DNA from: Echinicola jeungdonensis
Lineage (GTDB): Bacteria > Bacteroidota > Bacteroidia > Cytophagales > Cyclobacteriaceae
Assembly: GCF_030409905.1 (NCBI RefSeq)
Contig: NZ_JAUFQT010000001.1
Span: forward strand, 62,001 to 126,000
Direction: 5' to 3'
DNA: 64,000 nt
The notes under the pieces are model-generated. The model saw only the letters and a list, made by a program, of their open reading frames with translations, was not told the DNA's origin and made no database searches. Made by a program: the position numbers and the translations under genes. Positions 15,873 to 25,391 of the stretch are shown here, piece by piece. Within the stretch, counting starts at the first letter, position 1; every line of letters starts with the position of its first letter.

Positions 15873-16457
15873 TTAACGAGCTGATTTAAATTGTGTATTG
15901 AATGATAGGGTTAGGTTATCTCCGGTTTTAATTGTATTGAACATGGCAGTTGGAGGATCTATCTTAAATTCGGTAAAGGTAATTTCATGTTTTCCAGCAA
16001 AATCCACCGCATTTCCATTGACAATATATTTTGCTTCCAGAGGTATTAATTTTGAAGTTCCGGCTACTGTTAATTTACCCTTTACTTTTACAGTGTCTGG
16101 AGTTATTCCCAATACTTCCACAAGCTCAAAGCTGATCTTTGGATTGGCTTTGGATTTTAATGCCTCATAGGCATTTTTATCCATGCTGGATTTACCACTC
16201 TTTAGAGTGTTTACTGGTATGGTCAACTTCAAACCCTCAAGGGCAGTAATTACCCCATTTTCTGTTTTAAGTTGAATATCTCCTGACATTCCTGACTTGG
16301 CGACCATATCCCAATCGTGAATGGTAGAAGTTCCAGATACCTTGATTACCTGATCTCCTGATAAGGTATATTTTTCTTGAGCATTGACAGCGAAAGCAGC
16401 CAAGGTCAAAAAAACTACCCAAGTTGTTTTTGCGATAATGTGAATAGCTTTTTTCAT
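15873..16457 (-). CDS. YceI-family protein
   Basis: I place the start at MKKAIHIIAKTTWVV (16457), which begins a clean signal peptide ending VNAQE; a longer reading to 16574 adds 39 unlikely residues. The mature protein carries KVSGTSTIHDWDMV, LKSGKSSMDKNAYEALKS, GKLTVAGTSKLIPL and FKIDPPTAMFNTIKTGDNLTL, all characteristic of YceI-like proteins that bind isoprenoid or fatty ligands in the periplasm. It lies 19 bp upstream of the porin gene and is probably cotranscribed with it. Confidence 0.87.
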   Translation of the reverse strand: MKKAIHIIAKTTWVVFLTLAAFAVNAQEKYTLSGDQVIKVSGTSTIHDWDMVAKSGMSGDIQLKTENGVITALEGLKLTIPVNTLKSGKSSMDKNAYEALKSKANPKISFELVEVLGITPDTVKVKGKLTVAGTSKLIPLEAKYIVNGNAVDFAGKHEITFTEFKIDPPTAMFNTIKTGDNLTLSFNTQFKSAR

Positions 16458-16508
16458 AAGTTTTTCGTTTAGGTATTTAAAGTGATCTTTTCGACCATCT
16501 TGTTGATA

Positions 16509-16516
16509 CAAAGCTA
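16509..16516 (-). promoter_or_regulatory. Candidate -7 element TAGCTTTG upstream of YceI gene
   Basis: On the minus strand TAGCTTTG fits TAnnTTTG and lies about 50 bp before the chosen YceI start at 16457, which supports that start over the longer one. No good TTG is present at the expected distance. Confidence 0.4.
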
Positions 16517-16724
16517 ATCCCCAACTTATGGTTACAGCCTGACCTCTGTTAACCCGAAACATGATAGTTGTCATGTTTTCAATTTACCCAAAAAAGAATT
16601 TTAACACAAAATTTCAAACATTAACATTATTTTTATTTTACAAAAAACACTTTTTAATTATTTTTATTCTGTTTTTAAAAATCACAACCAATCAATCTAC
16701 CTTTAAAAAATCACTGGATTCACA

Positions 16725-16768
16725 AAAAAAAACTGGTCGGAATTTCAATTCCTGACCAGTTTTTTTGA
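16725..16768 (-). terminator. Terminator of the M48 protease gene
   Basis: AAAACTGGTC-GGAAT pairs with ATTCC-T-GACCAGTTTT (one bulged base), with a 4-nt loop and runs of A and T on either side. It lies about 95 bp downstream of the minus-strand gene ending at 16862. Confidence 0.82.
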
Positions 16769-16861
16769 CCCTTAATTAAGGAATAGGTATTAACAGTTGC
16801 TTTTGTTAGCGGAATATTTTGGACTCATTATTCCATTTTTTTAAATCTCACTTCTCCCCTC

Positions 16862-17659
16862 CTATTTTTTATAATATTTCATAGCTTCCGACATATGGCC
16901 ATTTAACTTATCAATCCTTCTTTCAGGACCAGGGTGCGTAGAAAGGAATTCTGGAGGTCTTTGGCCACTGGATTGGGCTTCCATTCGTTTCCAAAATTCA
17001 GGTGCTTCCCTGGGATCATAACCAGCAATGGCCATAAAAATCAAACCCAATTGGTCAGCTTCAAGTTCTTGATCTCTTGAAAACTTCAGCATTCCTACTT
17101 GACCACCTATGCCTACTGCCTGCATAAATATCGTTTCAGTCAAAGTTGGGTCTTGCCCCATGGCAGCTTGTAAGCCCTCCATTAATCCATTGGCCATCAA
17201 ACCCTGGGACATTCTTTCCCGGGCATGGCTTGCTATGGCGTGGGCTACCTCGTGTCCCATAACTACTGCTACACCAGCATCATTCTGGCATATAGGCATA
17301 ATCCCAGTATAAAAGGCCACCTTACCTCCCGGCATACACCAAGCATTTACCTGCTCATCCTGGATCAAATTAAACTCCCAGGCAAAACCATCCAGAATTT
17401 CTTCGTAACCATTATCTTTTAGGTAAGTCTCCACCGCGCTGGCAATATTCCTTCCAACCCGAACTACCCGCTGTCCTTCAGCGGTGTTGGTCACTATTTT
17501 GCTTTCTTTCTTGACCTGTGAATACTGTTCATAAGATAATGGTAAAACCTCTGCATTGCCTACAATGCTCAGTTGCTTTCTTCCAGTCAATGGTACTGTA
17601 GCACAACCATATACCAATAAAATGGTAAGAATTAATATTCCTGCTCTTTTTAATAACAT
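16862..17659 (-). CDS. M48-family metalloprotease lipoprotein
   Basis: I prefer the start MLLKRAGILIL (17659) over one eight codons upstream. The lipobox is LLVYGC, giving an envelope lipoprotein. The zinc site is GHEVAHAIASHARERM (HExxH) with the downstream Glu ligand in RDQELEADQLGL. The C-terminal LSTHPGPERRIDKL is also typical of small M48 proteases related to LoiP and YcaL, which degrade misassembled outer-membrane proteins. The gene is monocistronic, with a terminator at 16725. Confidence 0.9.
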   Translation of the reverse strand: MLLKRAGILILTILLVYGCATVPLTGRKQLSIVGNAEVLPLSYEQYSQVKKESKIVTNTAEGQRVVRVGRNIASAVETYLKDNGYEEILDGFAWEFNLIQDEQVNAWCMPGGKVAFYTGIMPICQNDAGVAVVMGHEVAHAIASHARERMSQGLMANGLMEGLQAAMGQDPTLTETIFMQAVGIGGQVGMLKFSRDQELEADQLGLIFMAIAGYDPREAPEFWKRMEAQSSGQRPPEFLSTHPGPERRIDKLNGHMSEAMKYYKK

Positions 17660-17860
17660 ATCTTTAAAAGGTTTGTTGATCATTAAACACCAAAAAAAGT
17701 GCCATTTAATAGGTTGGGAAATATTTGAGCTTCCCCATCGAATTTTGACACAAATTAGAAAAACTTTTTTCTGAACTGGGCAATATTTTAAACAAAAATC
17801 ACCTTGATTTGTTCTAGACCATAATACAAGAAATTCTTTTAACCAAACCTATATTTTGTT

Positions 17861-19813
17861 ATGAAAAATTTACAACGAAGACACTTTAATTTTCTCTGGG
17901 TGATCCTCGGATTTTTTGTTTTCTCCTCTTGTTTAGATGATGAAAATCCCGCAGATTCCCTGGAACTCACTGGTGAAAGCATGACCTACCAGCTCTTAGA
18001 AAACGGAAATTCAGGAGTAAGTGGTACCGCTATTTTTGAGGAAGGAGAAGATGGGTACACCAAAATCACATTGGAACTTAACGGAACGCCGGAAAACGGC
18101 GTACATCCTGCTCATATCCATTTTAATTCTGCCGCTGAGGGAGGAGACATTGCCATTAGCCTGGTAAGTGTGGATGGAAGATCAGGATCAAGTACAACTT
18201 TGGTCAACAGTCAGGATGATGGTACTCCCATCAATTATGACCAGCTGATCAATTTTAATGGTTACATTAATATCCATTTGAGTAATGGGGAATTAGCCAC
18301 TATTGTTGCTCAAGGTAATATTGGGGGGAATGCTCTGGAAGGTTCTTCCAAAGAATATTCCCTAAGCTCTAAAGATATTCCTGGAATATCAGGAACTATC
18401 CTCTTTGAAAAGAAAATGGATGGTACCACCCGTACAACAATTAGTTTGGAAGGCACTCCGGATGGGGGAAGCCATCCTGCCCATATTCACAACAATTCCG
18501 CTGCCGAAGGGGGGGCAATAGCCATTTCTTTCAACCCGGTTAATGGATCTACTGGAATGAGCCAAACGGAAATTTCCATGACTGATGAAGGGGATCCTGT
18601 CACTTATGAAGACATTATCAATATGGATGGATATGTCAATGTACATGCTAGTGCAAGTGACCTGAAAACCTTGGCTGCACAGGGGGATATCGGAATCAAT
18701 GAGCTCACCGGGGAATCCAAAACCTATATGCTTGCAGAAAAAGCTGTCCCGGGAATTAGCGGAACAGTTACTTTTGAAAAGAGAGTTAGTGGATACACAT
18801 TAGCAACACTTGACCTGGTAGGAACCCCTGAAGAAGGAAATCACCCCGCACATATCCATGACAATACTGCAGCAGAAGGTGGCGGCATTGCCATTTCCTT
18901 TAAACCTGTGGATGGCACAACCGGAATGAGCATGACCACTATTCGTGAAACCGATGGTGGAATGGAAGTGAGCTATGAAGACATCCTCAATTATGATGGT
19001 TATGTCAATGTACACCTCAGCGCAAGTGCCTTAGGAACCATTGTGGCCCAAGGAGATATAGGACAAAATGAATTGACTGGAAATGCCAAAACCTATCCCT
19101 TAGACGAAAGAATGGTTCCTGGAATAAGGGGGTCTATTACTTTTGAAGAAAGAACCAATGGTTTGTCCCTGGCTACAATTCAATTGGAAGGCACCTCGGA
19201 TGGTGGGACCCATCCAGCCCATATACATGCCAATTCGGCTGCTGAGGGTGGAGATATTGTTGTCACTTTCAATTCTGTGGACGGAACTACTGGAATGAGC
19301 CAAACCACCATTCGTCAGACCAACAGCGGCGACCCAATGCCATATGCTGATATCCTTGAGGTAGATGGCTATGTCAATGTTCATAGGAGCCCAAGCGAAC
19401 TGGGAACCATCGTTGCCCAAGGGGATATTGGACAAAATGAATTAACCGGAAATTCCAAAGTTTACACTTTAAATGAATTTGCTGTCCAGGGAATCAGTGG
19501 AACCATCACCTTTGAGGAAAGGAAAAACGGCTTAGCCCAAGCCACTATTTCATTGATAGGAACTCCTGACGGTGGAATGCACCCCGCCCATATCCATGCA
19601 AATTCAGCTGCTGAGGGTGGAGGAATTATTTTCTCTTTCAATAAGGTGGATGGTACTACTGGAATGAGCAGGACTCATGTAGAAATGTTGGATAACGGAG
19701 GGGCTTTTAACTATCAAGATGTATTGACTGTGGATGGTTATGTAAATGTACACCTGTCTGAAGGGGATCTGGAAACCATCGTTGCACAGGGAAATATCGG
19801 TGCCAATGAATAA
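17861..19813 (+). CDS. Lipoprotein of five tandem CHRD domains
   Basis: The 650-residue protein starts with a signal and lipobox (FSSC) followed by DDEN. Five repeats of about 120 residues follow, each with a variant of ISGTI.FE, HPAHIHANSAAEGG, a segment like VDGTTGMSQT, DGYVNVHLS and TIVAQGDIG. These are CHRD-type modules like the single one at 624. The conserved HPAHIH and NVH histidines could bind a metal, which is an inference. The gene is alone, flanked by divergent and convergent neighbours, and ends in a strong terminator. The repeats make it prone to unequal recombination. Confidence 0.83.
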   Translation: MKNLQRRHFNFLWVILGFFVFSSCLDDENPADSLELTGESMTYQLLENGNSGVSGTAIFEEGEDGYTKITLELNGTPENGVHPAHIHFNSAAEGGDIAISLVSVDGRSGSSTTLVNSQDDGTPINYDQLINFNGYINIHLSNGELATIVAQGNIGGNALEGSSKEYSLSSKDIPGISGTILFEKKMDGTTRTTISLEGTPDGGSHPAHIHNNSAAEGGAIAISFNPVNGSTGMSQTEISMTDEGDPVTYEDIINMDGYVNVHASASDLKTLAAQGDIGINELTGESKTYMLAEKAVPGISGTVTFEKRVSGYTLATLDLVGTPEEGNHPAHIHDNTAAEGGGIAISFKPVDGTTGMSMTTIRETDGGMEVSYEDILNYDGYVNVHLSASALGTIVAQGDIGQNELTGNAKTYPLDERMVPGIRGSITFEERTNGLSLATIQLEGTSDGGTHPAHIHANSAAEGGDIVVTFNSVDGTTGMSQTTIRQTNSGDPMPYADILEVDGYVNVHRSPSELGTIVAQGDIGQNELTGNSKVYTLNEFAVQGISGTITFEERKNGLAQATISLIGTPDGGMHPAHIHANSAAEGGGIIFSFNKVDGTTGMSRTHVEMLDNGGAFNYQDVLTVDGYVNVHLSEGDLETIVAQGNIGANE

Positions 19814-19830
19814 TTAAACCTAAAGTTGAC

Positions 19831-19867
19831 AAAAAGGCCAAAGGGAAATTCCTTTGGCCTTTTTTTA
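19831..19867. terminator. Bidirectional terminator
   Basis: AAAAAGGCCAAAGG (19831-19844) pairs with CCTTTGGCCTTTTT (19851-19864), with T-runs on both strands. It serves the plus-strand CHRD gene and the converging NYN gene, whose stop lies at 19865. Confidence 0.9.
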
Positions 19868-20608
19868 TGGTTTATTCCTTACATAAATCAGTTTATACCT
19901 TCCCCTTTGATTTTCCCGCTGTTCTATTTCAAATTTACTGATTGAACTGATCAGGGGAGTTAACTTTTGAAACCCATAATTTCTGGAGTCAAAATTAGGT
20001 TGTTTTTTTTGTAATAAATTACCCACATCTCCTAAAAATGCCCAACCATCATCATCAGCACAATCTGAAATAGTATTTGAAATAAGGCGGATTACTTTAG
20101 GAGTAATTTTGTCCACAGTACTTGCTTTTCTTTCCCCCTCCTCTTTGGTAGATTTTTCGGTTACCTTTTCTTCAATTTTTAAGATTTCCAGGTATATAAA
20201 TTTATCGCATGCTACAATAAAAGGCTCTGGAGTTTTCTTTTCTCCAATACCAAAAACCTTCATTCCAGCTTCCCGGAGTCGAGTGGCCAGCTTGGTAAAA
20301 TCACTATCACTGGATACCAGGCAGAAGCCATTCACTTTACCGGAATATAGGATATCCATTGCATCAATGATCATCGCCGAATCAGTGGCATTTTTTCCAG
20401 TAGTATAGCTGTACTGCTGCATGGGGTTGATGGCATTTTCCAGCAAGACTCCCTTCCATTTTCCCATTTGGGGATTAGTCCAATCCCCATAAATCCTCTT
20501 GATTGTGGGATTCCCATATTTGGCGATCTCCTCCATCATTTCCTTGACATAAAAATGGGGTATATTGTCGGCATCAATCAAAACGGCTAATTTCAGTTCA
20601 TTTTCCAT
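19865..20608 (-). CDS. NYN-domain (PIN-like) protein with C-terminal LOTUS/OST-HTH domain
   Basis: The 247-residue protein begins KLAVLIDADNIP, with the acidic residues of the NYN/LabA nuclease fold; further acidic positions lie in KNATDSAMIIDAMDI and LVSSDSDFTKLATRLRE. The C-terminal 80 residues (DDGWAFLGDVGNLLQKKQPN, SRNYGFQKLTPLI) match the LOTUS/OST-HTH RNA-binding domain. Proteins of this architecture are thought to cleave or bind RNA; the substrate is unknown. It is a single gene, with no partner on the same strand nearby. Confidence 0.87.
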   Translation of the reverse strand: MENELKLAVLIDADNIPHFYVKEMMEEIAKYGNPTIKRIYGDWTNPQMGKWKGVLLENAINPMQQYSYTTGKNATDSAMIIDAMDILYSGKVNGFCLVSSDSDFTKLATRLREAGMKVFGIGEKKTPEPFIVACDKFIYLEILKIEEKVTEKSTKEEGERKASTVDKITPKVIRLISNTISDCADDDGWAFLGDVGNLLQKKQPNFDSRNYGFQKLTPLISSISKFEIEQRENQRGRYKLIYVRNKP

Positions 20609-20739
20609 GGCAATTCCATATTAACTCAAATTCAAAAATTATAAACCTAAAATTAGTATAAGTTCTGCTCTTCTGGAATGGGCTAGGGAGAATTTATGAT
20701 TTTATCTATTTTTATTAAGTAATTTTCCATTTCTCACCA

Positions 20740-21663
20740 ATGAACAATAGACTAGAAAACATCCCCCTAAATTCCCCTAGAGATATCATTTCCCGAATTG
20801 CCCCTACTCCAAGCGGATATCTTCATTTGGGAAATGCCCTTTCTTTTGCTATTACTATTTCTATTGCCAGGAAAAATAATGGAAAAATTCTACTAAGAAT
20901 TGATGACCTGGACAAACCCAGAATCAGGAAAGCATTTGTAGAAGATATTTTTGAAACCCTTAATTTTTTGGATATTCCATGGGACCTGGGGCCCAAAAAC
21001 TATAATGATTACAAGGAAGAATTCTCCCAGTATCAAAGGTTGCCCTTATACCAGGAAGCTCTTAAATCGTTGGTACTTTCCCCAGCCCTATTTGCCTGCC
21101 AATGTTCCCGAAAAGATATCAGGAAACTTAGCCGGTTTGGAGATTACCCGGGGACTTGCCAAAACCAAGAAATCGACTTTTTTCAAAAAGGAGTCAACTG
21201 GCGAATGAAAACTCCTCTGGACCAATACATTTATTTAATGAATATAAACAGGGAATTAGTACCCTATAAAATCCCTGTTTCCTTGAAGGATTTTGCCATC
21301 AGGAGAAAAAACGAATTACCTACTTACCAATTAGCTTCTTTGGTAGATGACCTTCATTTCGGGATCAATTTAATTGTCAGGGGTATGGATCTATTGGATT
21401 CCAGCATTGCCCAAATGTACCTTTCCCATAAGCTTCCTAAAAACAATTTCAATCAAACCCTATTTTACCATCATCCACTTATGAAGAAGGGCCAAGGAAT
21501 TAAACTATCCAAATCTGATGGTGCCACATCCATTCAATATTTAAGAAAAACAGGAAAAACCAAAAAAGATATTTTTCGGATTATGGGTGAATTTATGGGG
21601 TTTAAAAGGGAAACCAATAACCTGGAAGAATTCCAAAATCAACTTTTAGAGAAAGGATTGTAA
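20740..21663 (+). CDS. gluQ: Glutamyl-queuosine tRNA(Asp) synthetase (Glu-Q-RS)
   Basis: The 307-residue protein is a glutamyl-tRNA synthetase catalytic core without the anticodon-binding domain. It has RIAPTPSGYLHLGNALS (HIGH-like), a zinc-binding segment with FACQCSRKDI and YPGTC, the Glu-Q-RS motif YQLASLVDDL and VRGMDLLDSS, and KLSKSDGA (KMSKS-like). Glu-Q-RS attaches glutamate to queuosine at position 34 of tRNA-Asp (QUC). This is notable because two tRNA-like genes with anticodon GUC lie in the same window, though not adjacent. No terminator is obvious downstream. Confidence 0.9.
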   Translation: MNNRLENIPLNSPRDIISRIAPTPSGYLHLGNALSFAITISIARKNNGKILLRIDDLDKPRIRKAFVEDIFETLNFLDIPWDLGPKNYNDYKEEFSQYQRLPLYQEALKSLVLSPALFACQCSRKDIRKLSRFGDYPGTCQNQEIDFFQKGVNWRMKTPLDQYIYLMNINRELVPYKIPVSLKDFAIRRKNELPTYQLASLVDDLHFGINLIVRGMDLLDSSIAQMYLSHKLPKNNFNQTLFYHHPLMKKGQGIKLSKSDGATSIQYLRKTGKTKKDIFRIMGEFMGFKRETNNLEEFQNQLLEKGL

Positions 21664-22037
21664 AGTGCTTGTTCAAACAACCACCTTAAACAGCCCTGTA
21701 TATAATATATTAATTACCTAATTAATAATCCTATACCCCATAAGACAAGCTGTGAGACAGGTGATTTGCCGAAACCCTATTTCTAAAGATCCATTGGGAA
21801 ATTTGAATAAAGTTTTTAAGCCATAGTTTTAAAAAGGTCAAGTCTATATGGGGAATTACACTCAATCTTTGCTCCAGATTATCCCCTCTTCTTTCAGTTA
21901 TCTAACTGAATTAAGACCTTCTTTAGCTTCACGTACAACTCAAACCTAAAGACTTAATACTACAACAATGGCACTTTTATTGTAAAGGGTGGAGTGAAAC
22001 AAAATTCTGAACTAAACCACTAAACATTTTAGCTGCG
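21664..22037. other. Gene-free stretch of about 370 bp
   Basis: Stops occur in all frames and I see no strong hairpin. The promoter for the DUF4377 gene should be here, but no TTG/TAnnTTTG pair was recognised. Confidence 0.5.
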
Positions 22038-22634
22038 ATGCAAAAGAACATTTTACCTATCAGCCAGAGGGTTGGCAAAAAAATATTTCCAATTTTATTG
22101 GTGATTTTAACTTTTTCATCCTGCCTTGAACCCCTGGTAAAAGAAGAAAAAATCACCGTAAAGCATTACCCGGTGGTAAAAAACAATGACGTCAATAATC
22201 CTACCCTTTGGATACAGGTGCAATTCAGTCACCAAACAGAAAAGGATGAATGGTCCGAAATACCCATCGATGCTATAGAAGGGTTTGATTATGAGTTAGG
22301 CTATGAACATGAATTAAGAATAAGAAAAGAGGAAGTTCAAGAACCATCCATGGAGCGTCCTTACATAAAATACACCTTACTGTCTGAAATCAGTAAGGAT
22401 AAAGTTTCCAGCAGTACTTCCTTTACCCTACCCATCAAATCCCTGGAATACAATCCATCAGAATTGGTTTCTGGCGACATATTTTCAGGATTTGTTCTGC
22501 TAAATAAAATCCCGATAGAATGCACCACATTATGTGATGACCTTGAAGATGAAATGGAAGAAAACAATGAAGTAAGCGGGGTTTTCAGACACAATTTTGA
22601 CGGAACCATCAAATTGGTAAGTTTGCAAAATTAA
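22038..22634 (+). CDS. DUF4377-like lipoprotein
   Basis: The 198-residue protein has a long signal peptide with lipobox LTFSSC. The central segment IDAIEGFDYELGYEHELRIRKEE and the following KYTLLSEISKDK match the core of DUF4377 domains, small beta-rich envelope proteins of unknown function often found with HslJ/META domains. Two Cys near residues 163-167 could form a disulfide. It is monocistronic, with a terminator overlapping the end of the next, converging gene. Confidence 0.7.
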   Translation: MQKNILPISQRVGKKIFPILLVILTFSSCLEPLVKEEKITVKHYPVVKNNDVNNPTLWIQVQFSHQTEKDEWSEIPIDAIEGFDYELGYEHELRIRKEEVQEPSMERPYIKYTLLSEISKDKVSSSTSFTLPIKSLEYNPSELVSGDIFSGFVLLNKIPIECTTLCDDLEDEMEENNEVSGVFRHNFDGTIKLVSLQN

Positions 22635-22661
22635 TGCTTTAATCTTTAGTTATGTATTTTC

Positions 22662-23588
22662 TTATTGGGCTGAAAAAAAATTTTCAGCCTTTTTTAATTT
22701 TTGCCCCAAATATTGCTTTAACTCATTTCCTTTTACCACTTCTACCTCCCCGGGAAGTCCCAAAATAAATCTTGCAATTCCTGGTAATTCTGGAATTTGA
22801 GTCTCAAAATAATAATTGCCTCTGCCCTTGACATAGGTAAATGGACGGGTATCTGGATGCTCTTCTATCAGCAACTGGTAAGCTTTTTTGGACAACTTAA
22901 GCTTGACTTCAAACTGGTCCTTTCCGGTAAATCCAAACAAACCTTGTTCCAATTGTTTATGCAATGGTTCAAATTGAAATTTCTTTTTGCTCACAAGCAA
23001 TTCACTGATCCTTTCCAATTTAAATAGTTTCATTTCCTTGCTTTCCACTTCAAAAGCATAAACTGATTCAAAGTTTCTATTAAAAGCTACAGGTTCCACC
23101 AATCGATCACTTACCACATCGCTATTCAAAGAATAATAATCCTTTAACAAAACCTGATATTTATTCTTGATGGAATCTGCAATTTCATCTACAAACATTC
23201 CCAAATTGGCATTAAAAAGTTGGGTCAGGCTTTGTTGAAAATCTGACCGGAGTTGAACTTTTTGTAGTATGGCATCCTTTAAAAAATTTTTTTCCCTGCT
23301 TTTGCTGATCAATTCTCCCAAAAAAGCAGCCTCCTCATCAGTAAATGTACCATAAAAGGTTCCCTGATAATGTTCTACACGATTGGCAATCTTGAATTTT
23401 GAGTATTCTTTTTCAACCTGAAAACCCAACTCCTCCAATAGCTTCAAATACCTGTAAATAGTCCGCTTATCGGTTTCTAAGGATTCTGCTAAACGCCCTA
23501 CGCTCTTTCCAACATTGCTACGCAGTAAATTAATTAATTTAAAAACCCTTAATATCTTTTGTTGCTCTATTTTCTTTTTGTCCTTCAT
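22662..23588 (-). CDS. WYL-domain transcriptional regulator
   Basis: The 308-residue protein has an N-terminal winged helix (ILRVFKLINLLRSNVGKSVGRL, then TDKRTIYRYLKLLEELGF) and a long C-terminal region with the WYL-like segment FEVESKEMKLFKLERISELL and a WCX-type tail (VKLKLSKKAYQLLIEEHP). WYL regulators sense nucleic acids or small ligands and control stress or DNA-damage responses; the ligand here is unknown. No adjacent target gene on the same strand is evident. Confidence 0.82.
   Translation of the reverse strand: MKDKKKIEQQKILRVFKLINLLRSNVGKSVGRLAESLETDKRTIYRYLKLLEELGFQVEKEYSKFKIANRVEHYQGTFYGTFTDEEAAFLGELISKSREKNFLKDAILQKVQLRSDFQQSLTQLFNANLGMFVDEIADSIKNKYQVLLKDYYSLNSDVVSDRLVEPVAFNRNFESVYAFEVESKEMKLFKLERISELLVSKKKFQFEPLHKQLEQGLFGFTGKDQFEVKLKLSKKAYQLLIEEHPDTRPFTYVKGRGNYYFETQIPELPGIARFILGLPGEVEVVKGNELKQYLGQKLKKAENFFSAQ
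22668..22696 (+). terminator. Terminator of the DUF4377 gene
   Basis: GGCTGAAAA (22668-22676) and TTTTCAGCC (22681-22689) form a 9-bp stem followed by TTTTTT. It overlaps the 3' end of the converging WYL-regulator gene. Confidence 0.85.
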
Positions 23589-23726
23589 TATTTGAAAAAT
23601 TCAGAGCTTTAATTTAGGGGCTTAGCTTTAATCCCAAAAAAATCAAGTCATAAATTGTCACAATTTCTCAACTTATTTTTTTACTTAAAGGCATCCTTCC
23701 CATTTTTGTAACTCATTAAAATCAAC

Positions 23727-25391
23727 ATGATCACAAAATCAACATTCCAGTCATTACCAATTCTCTTAGGAGGCATGTTGTTTTTTATTGCCTATTGGTA
23801 TTGGGGATATGATGGAATTGTATTCAGTGATGATGTAACCTATATCCGGTTGGGTCACCATTTCTGGAAGGGAAATGAAGTATTAAATACAGACCATTTT
23901 ACTTTACGTTGGGGTACGTATTTTTTACCGGGCCTTTTCACAGTCTGGCTGGGGTTTAACGACCATATTGCTTCTCTTTCCTCCCTATTATTTTATTTGG
24001 CTGCATTGTTCATCCTTTGGAAATCTCTTTCCAATTCAATGGAGCAAAAATGGGCCATAGTATTTTTTGTCACCCCTGTTTATCTGTTGCATTTTCTCCC
24101 CAAAGTGTTTCCAGATTCAGCATTGGTGTTTTGGGTTTTGCTGGTCCCTTTTTCAATAATTCACCGAAATAAAAAACCTTTATTGGCGGCATTAATTATG
24201 GCACTGGCGCTTTTTATTGGTTTTTGCACCAAAGAAACCATGGTGCTTTTGTTCCCCATTCCTATCATTCTATTTCTCCTGGACTACAAAAAATCTTCAA
24301 ACCGGAAGTTTTATGAGTATTTTATTGGGATTTCGCTAGTGTTAATCATCAATTTCCTGGGTTATCATTACTGGAAATTTGGGGATCCATTATTTCGGTT
24401 TAAAAGTATAGATTCCGGCCATTATATCTCTGATTACACTTATTATGATAAGGGTTGGAAAAGTATTCTTCAGAGGATTACATATCTTCCTTTATACACA
24501 TTTATTGAAAGGCAATATTGGATTTGGGTTGTGTTGGCCATTCCGGGAATAATCCGGGGATATCAGTCCAGAAATAATATACATTTTGCATTTTCTTTAA
24601 CCAGCACTTGCCTGATCCTGGGATTTTGGTTTATGACCTCTACAATGGCATTTTACAATCCCATATACCTTAATCCTAGACATTTAATAATCTTTATTGG
24701 TCCCTTATCAGCAAATATAGCTTTGGGAAGTCAGGATTGGCTGAAAAATGCTTTCTGGAAAAATCTTTGCTCCCTATTAATTTTTATAGGGGCAATAATT
24801 ATCCTGTTTTCAGATTTAAAAATGGCCGCATTTTATGGTGCTATTGCTTTGGTCTTATTCCTGGTTCCATCCCAATTCAAATGGATCTCATTCGCCGTTT
24901 TATTAATAATTCCATCAATACTGGCAGCCAACTACCAGAAAAGCTTAAAAAATTACCCTCATTTAAAAGAGGAATTTCAAAAATTGGCCGACCAATCAGA
25001 CATTCACCAACCACTTCTTACCCATACTTTTTTGGCCCAAAGCCAAAGTATATTATTGGAAAATAACACAAATATCCATTCCATCCATTCAATGGAGAGG
25101 GCCCCATTATTGCTTGGAAAAATTCCTCTTCAATTTAACCTTTTAATTTACAAATACTACAAGCATGCCTATCCAGATGAAGAAAGGGCTCTCCAAAACA
25201 CCCTAAAACTAATTCAGTCATTGGGATACACTACTGTTGTTAAAAGAGAGGACAAATGGATTAAAATCCTCAGATTTAAAAATGTAACTCCGAACAAACC
25301 ACTTTTTTGGGAGGATCAAACCTATAATAAATACCCTTATATAAAAAATGGGGTATTTTATATTAAAACAAAAGATTTTGGATCATTTTGA
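23727..25391 (+). CDS. Membrane GT-C glycosyltransferase-like protein
   Basis: The 554-residue protein has about ten hydrophobic segments. The first periplasmic loop contains GIVFSDDVTYIRLGHHFWKG, with the paired acidic residues found in GT-C enzymes such as ArnT and PMT that use polyprenyl-linked sugars. A soluble C-terminal part of about 150 residues follows. Substrate is not evident. The gene overlaps the end of the converging Rieske gene by 9 bp. Confidence 0.7.
   Translation: MITKSTFQSLPILLGGMLFFIAYWYWGYDGIVFSDDVTYIRLGHHFWKGNEVLNTDHFTLRWGTYFLPGLFTVWLGFNDHIASLSSLLFYLAALFILWKSLSNSMEQKWAIVFFVTPVYLLHFLPKVFPDSALVFWVLLVPFSIIHRNKKPLLAALIMALALFIGFCTKETMVLLFPIPIILFLLDYKKSSNRKFYEYFIGISLVLIINFLGYHYWKFGDPLFRFKSIDSGHYISDYTYYDKGWKSILQRITYLPLYTFIERQYWIWVVLAIPGIIRGYQSRNNIHFAFSLTSTCLILGFWFMTSTMAFYNPIYLNPRHLIIFIGPLSANIALGSQDWLKNAFWKNLCSLLIFIGAIIILFSDLKMAAFYGAIALVLFLVPSQFKWISFAVLLIIPSILAANYQKSLKNYPHLKEEFQKLADQSDIHQPLLTHTFLAQSQSILLENNTNIHSIHSMERAPLLLGKIPLQFNLLIYKYYKHAYPDEERALQNTLKLIQSLGYTTVVKREDKWIKILRFKNVTPNKPLFWEDQTYNKYPYIKNGVFYIKTKDFGSF

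Noticed and set aside
17861..19813. Repeat array as a CRISPR or mobile repeat
   Set aside because: The repeats are protein-coding CHRD modules of about 360 bp with coding-type variation.
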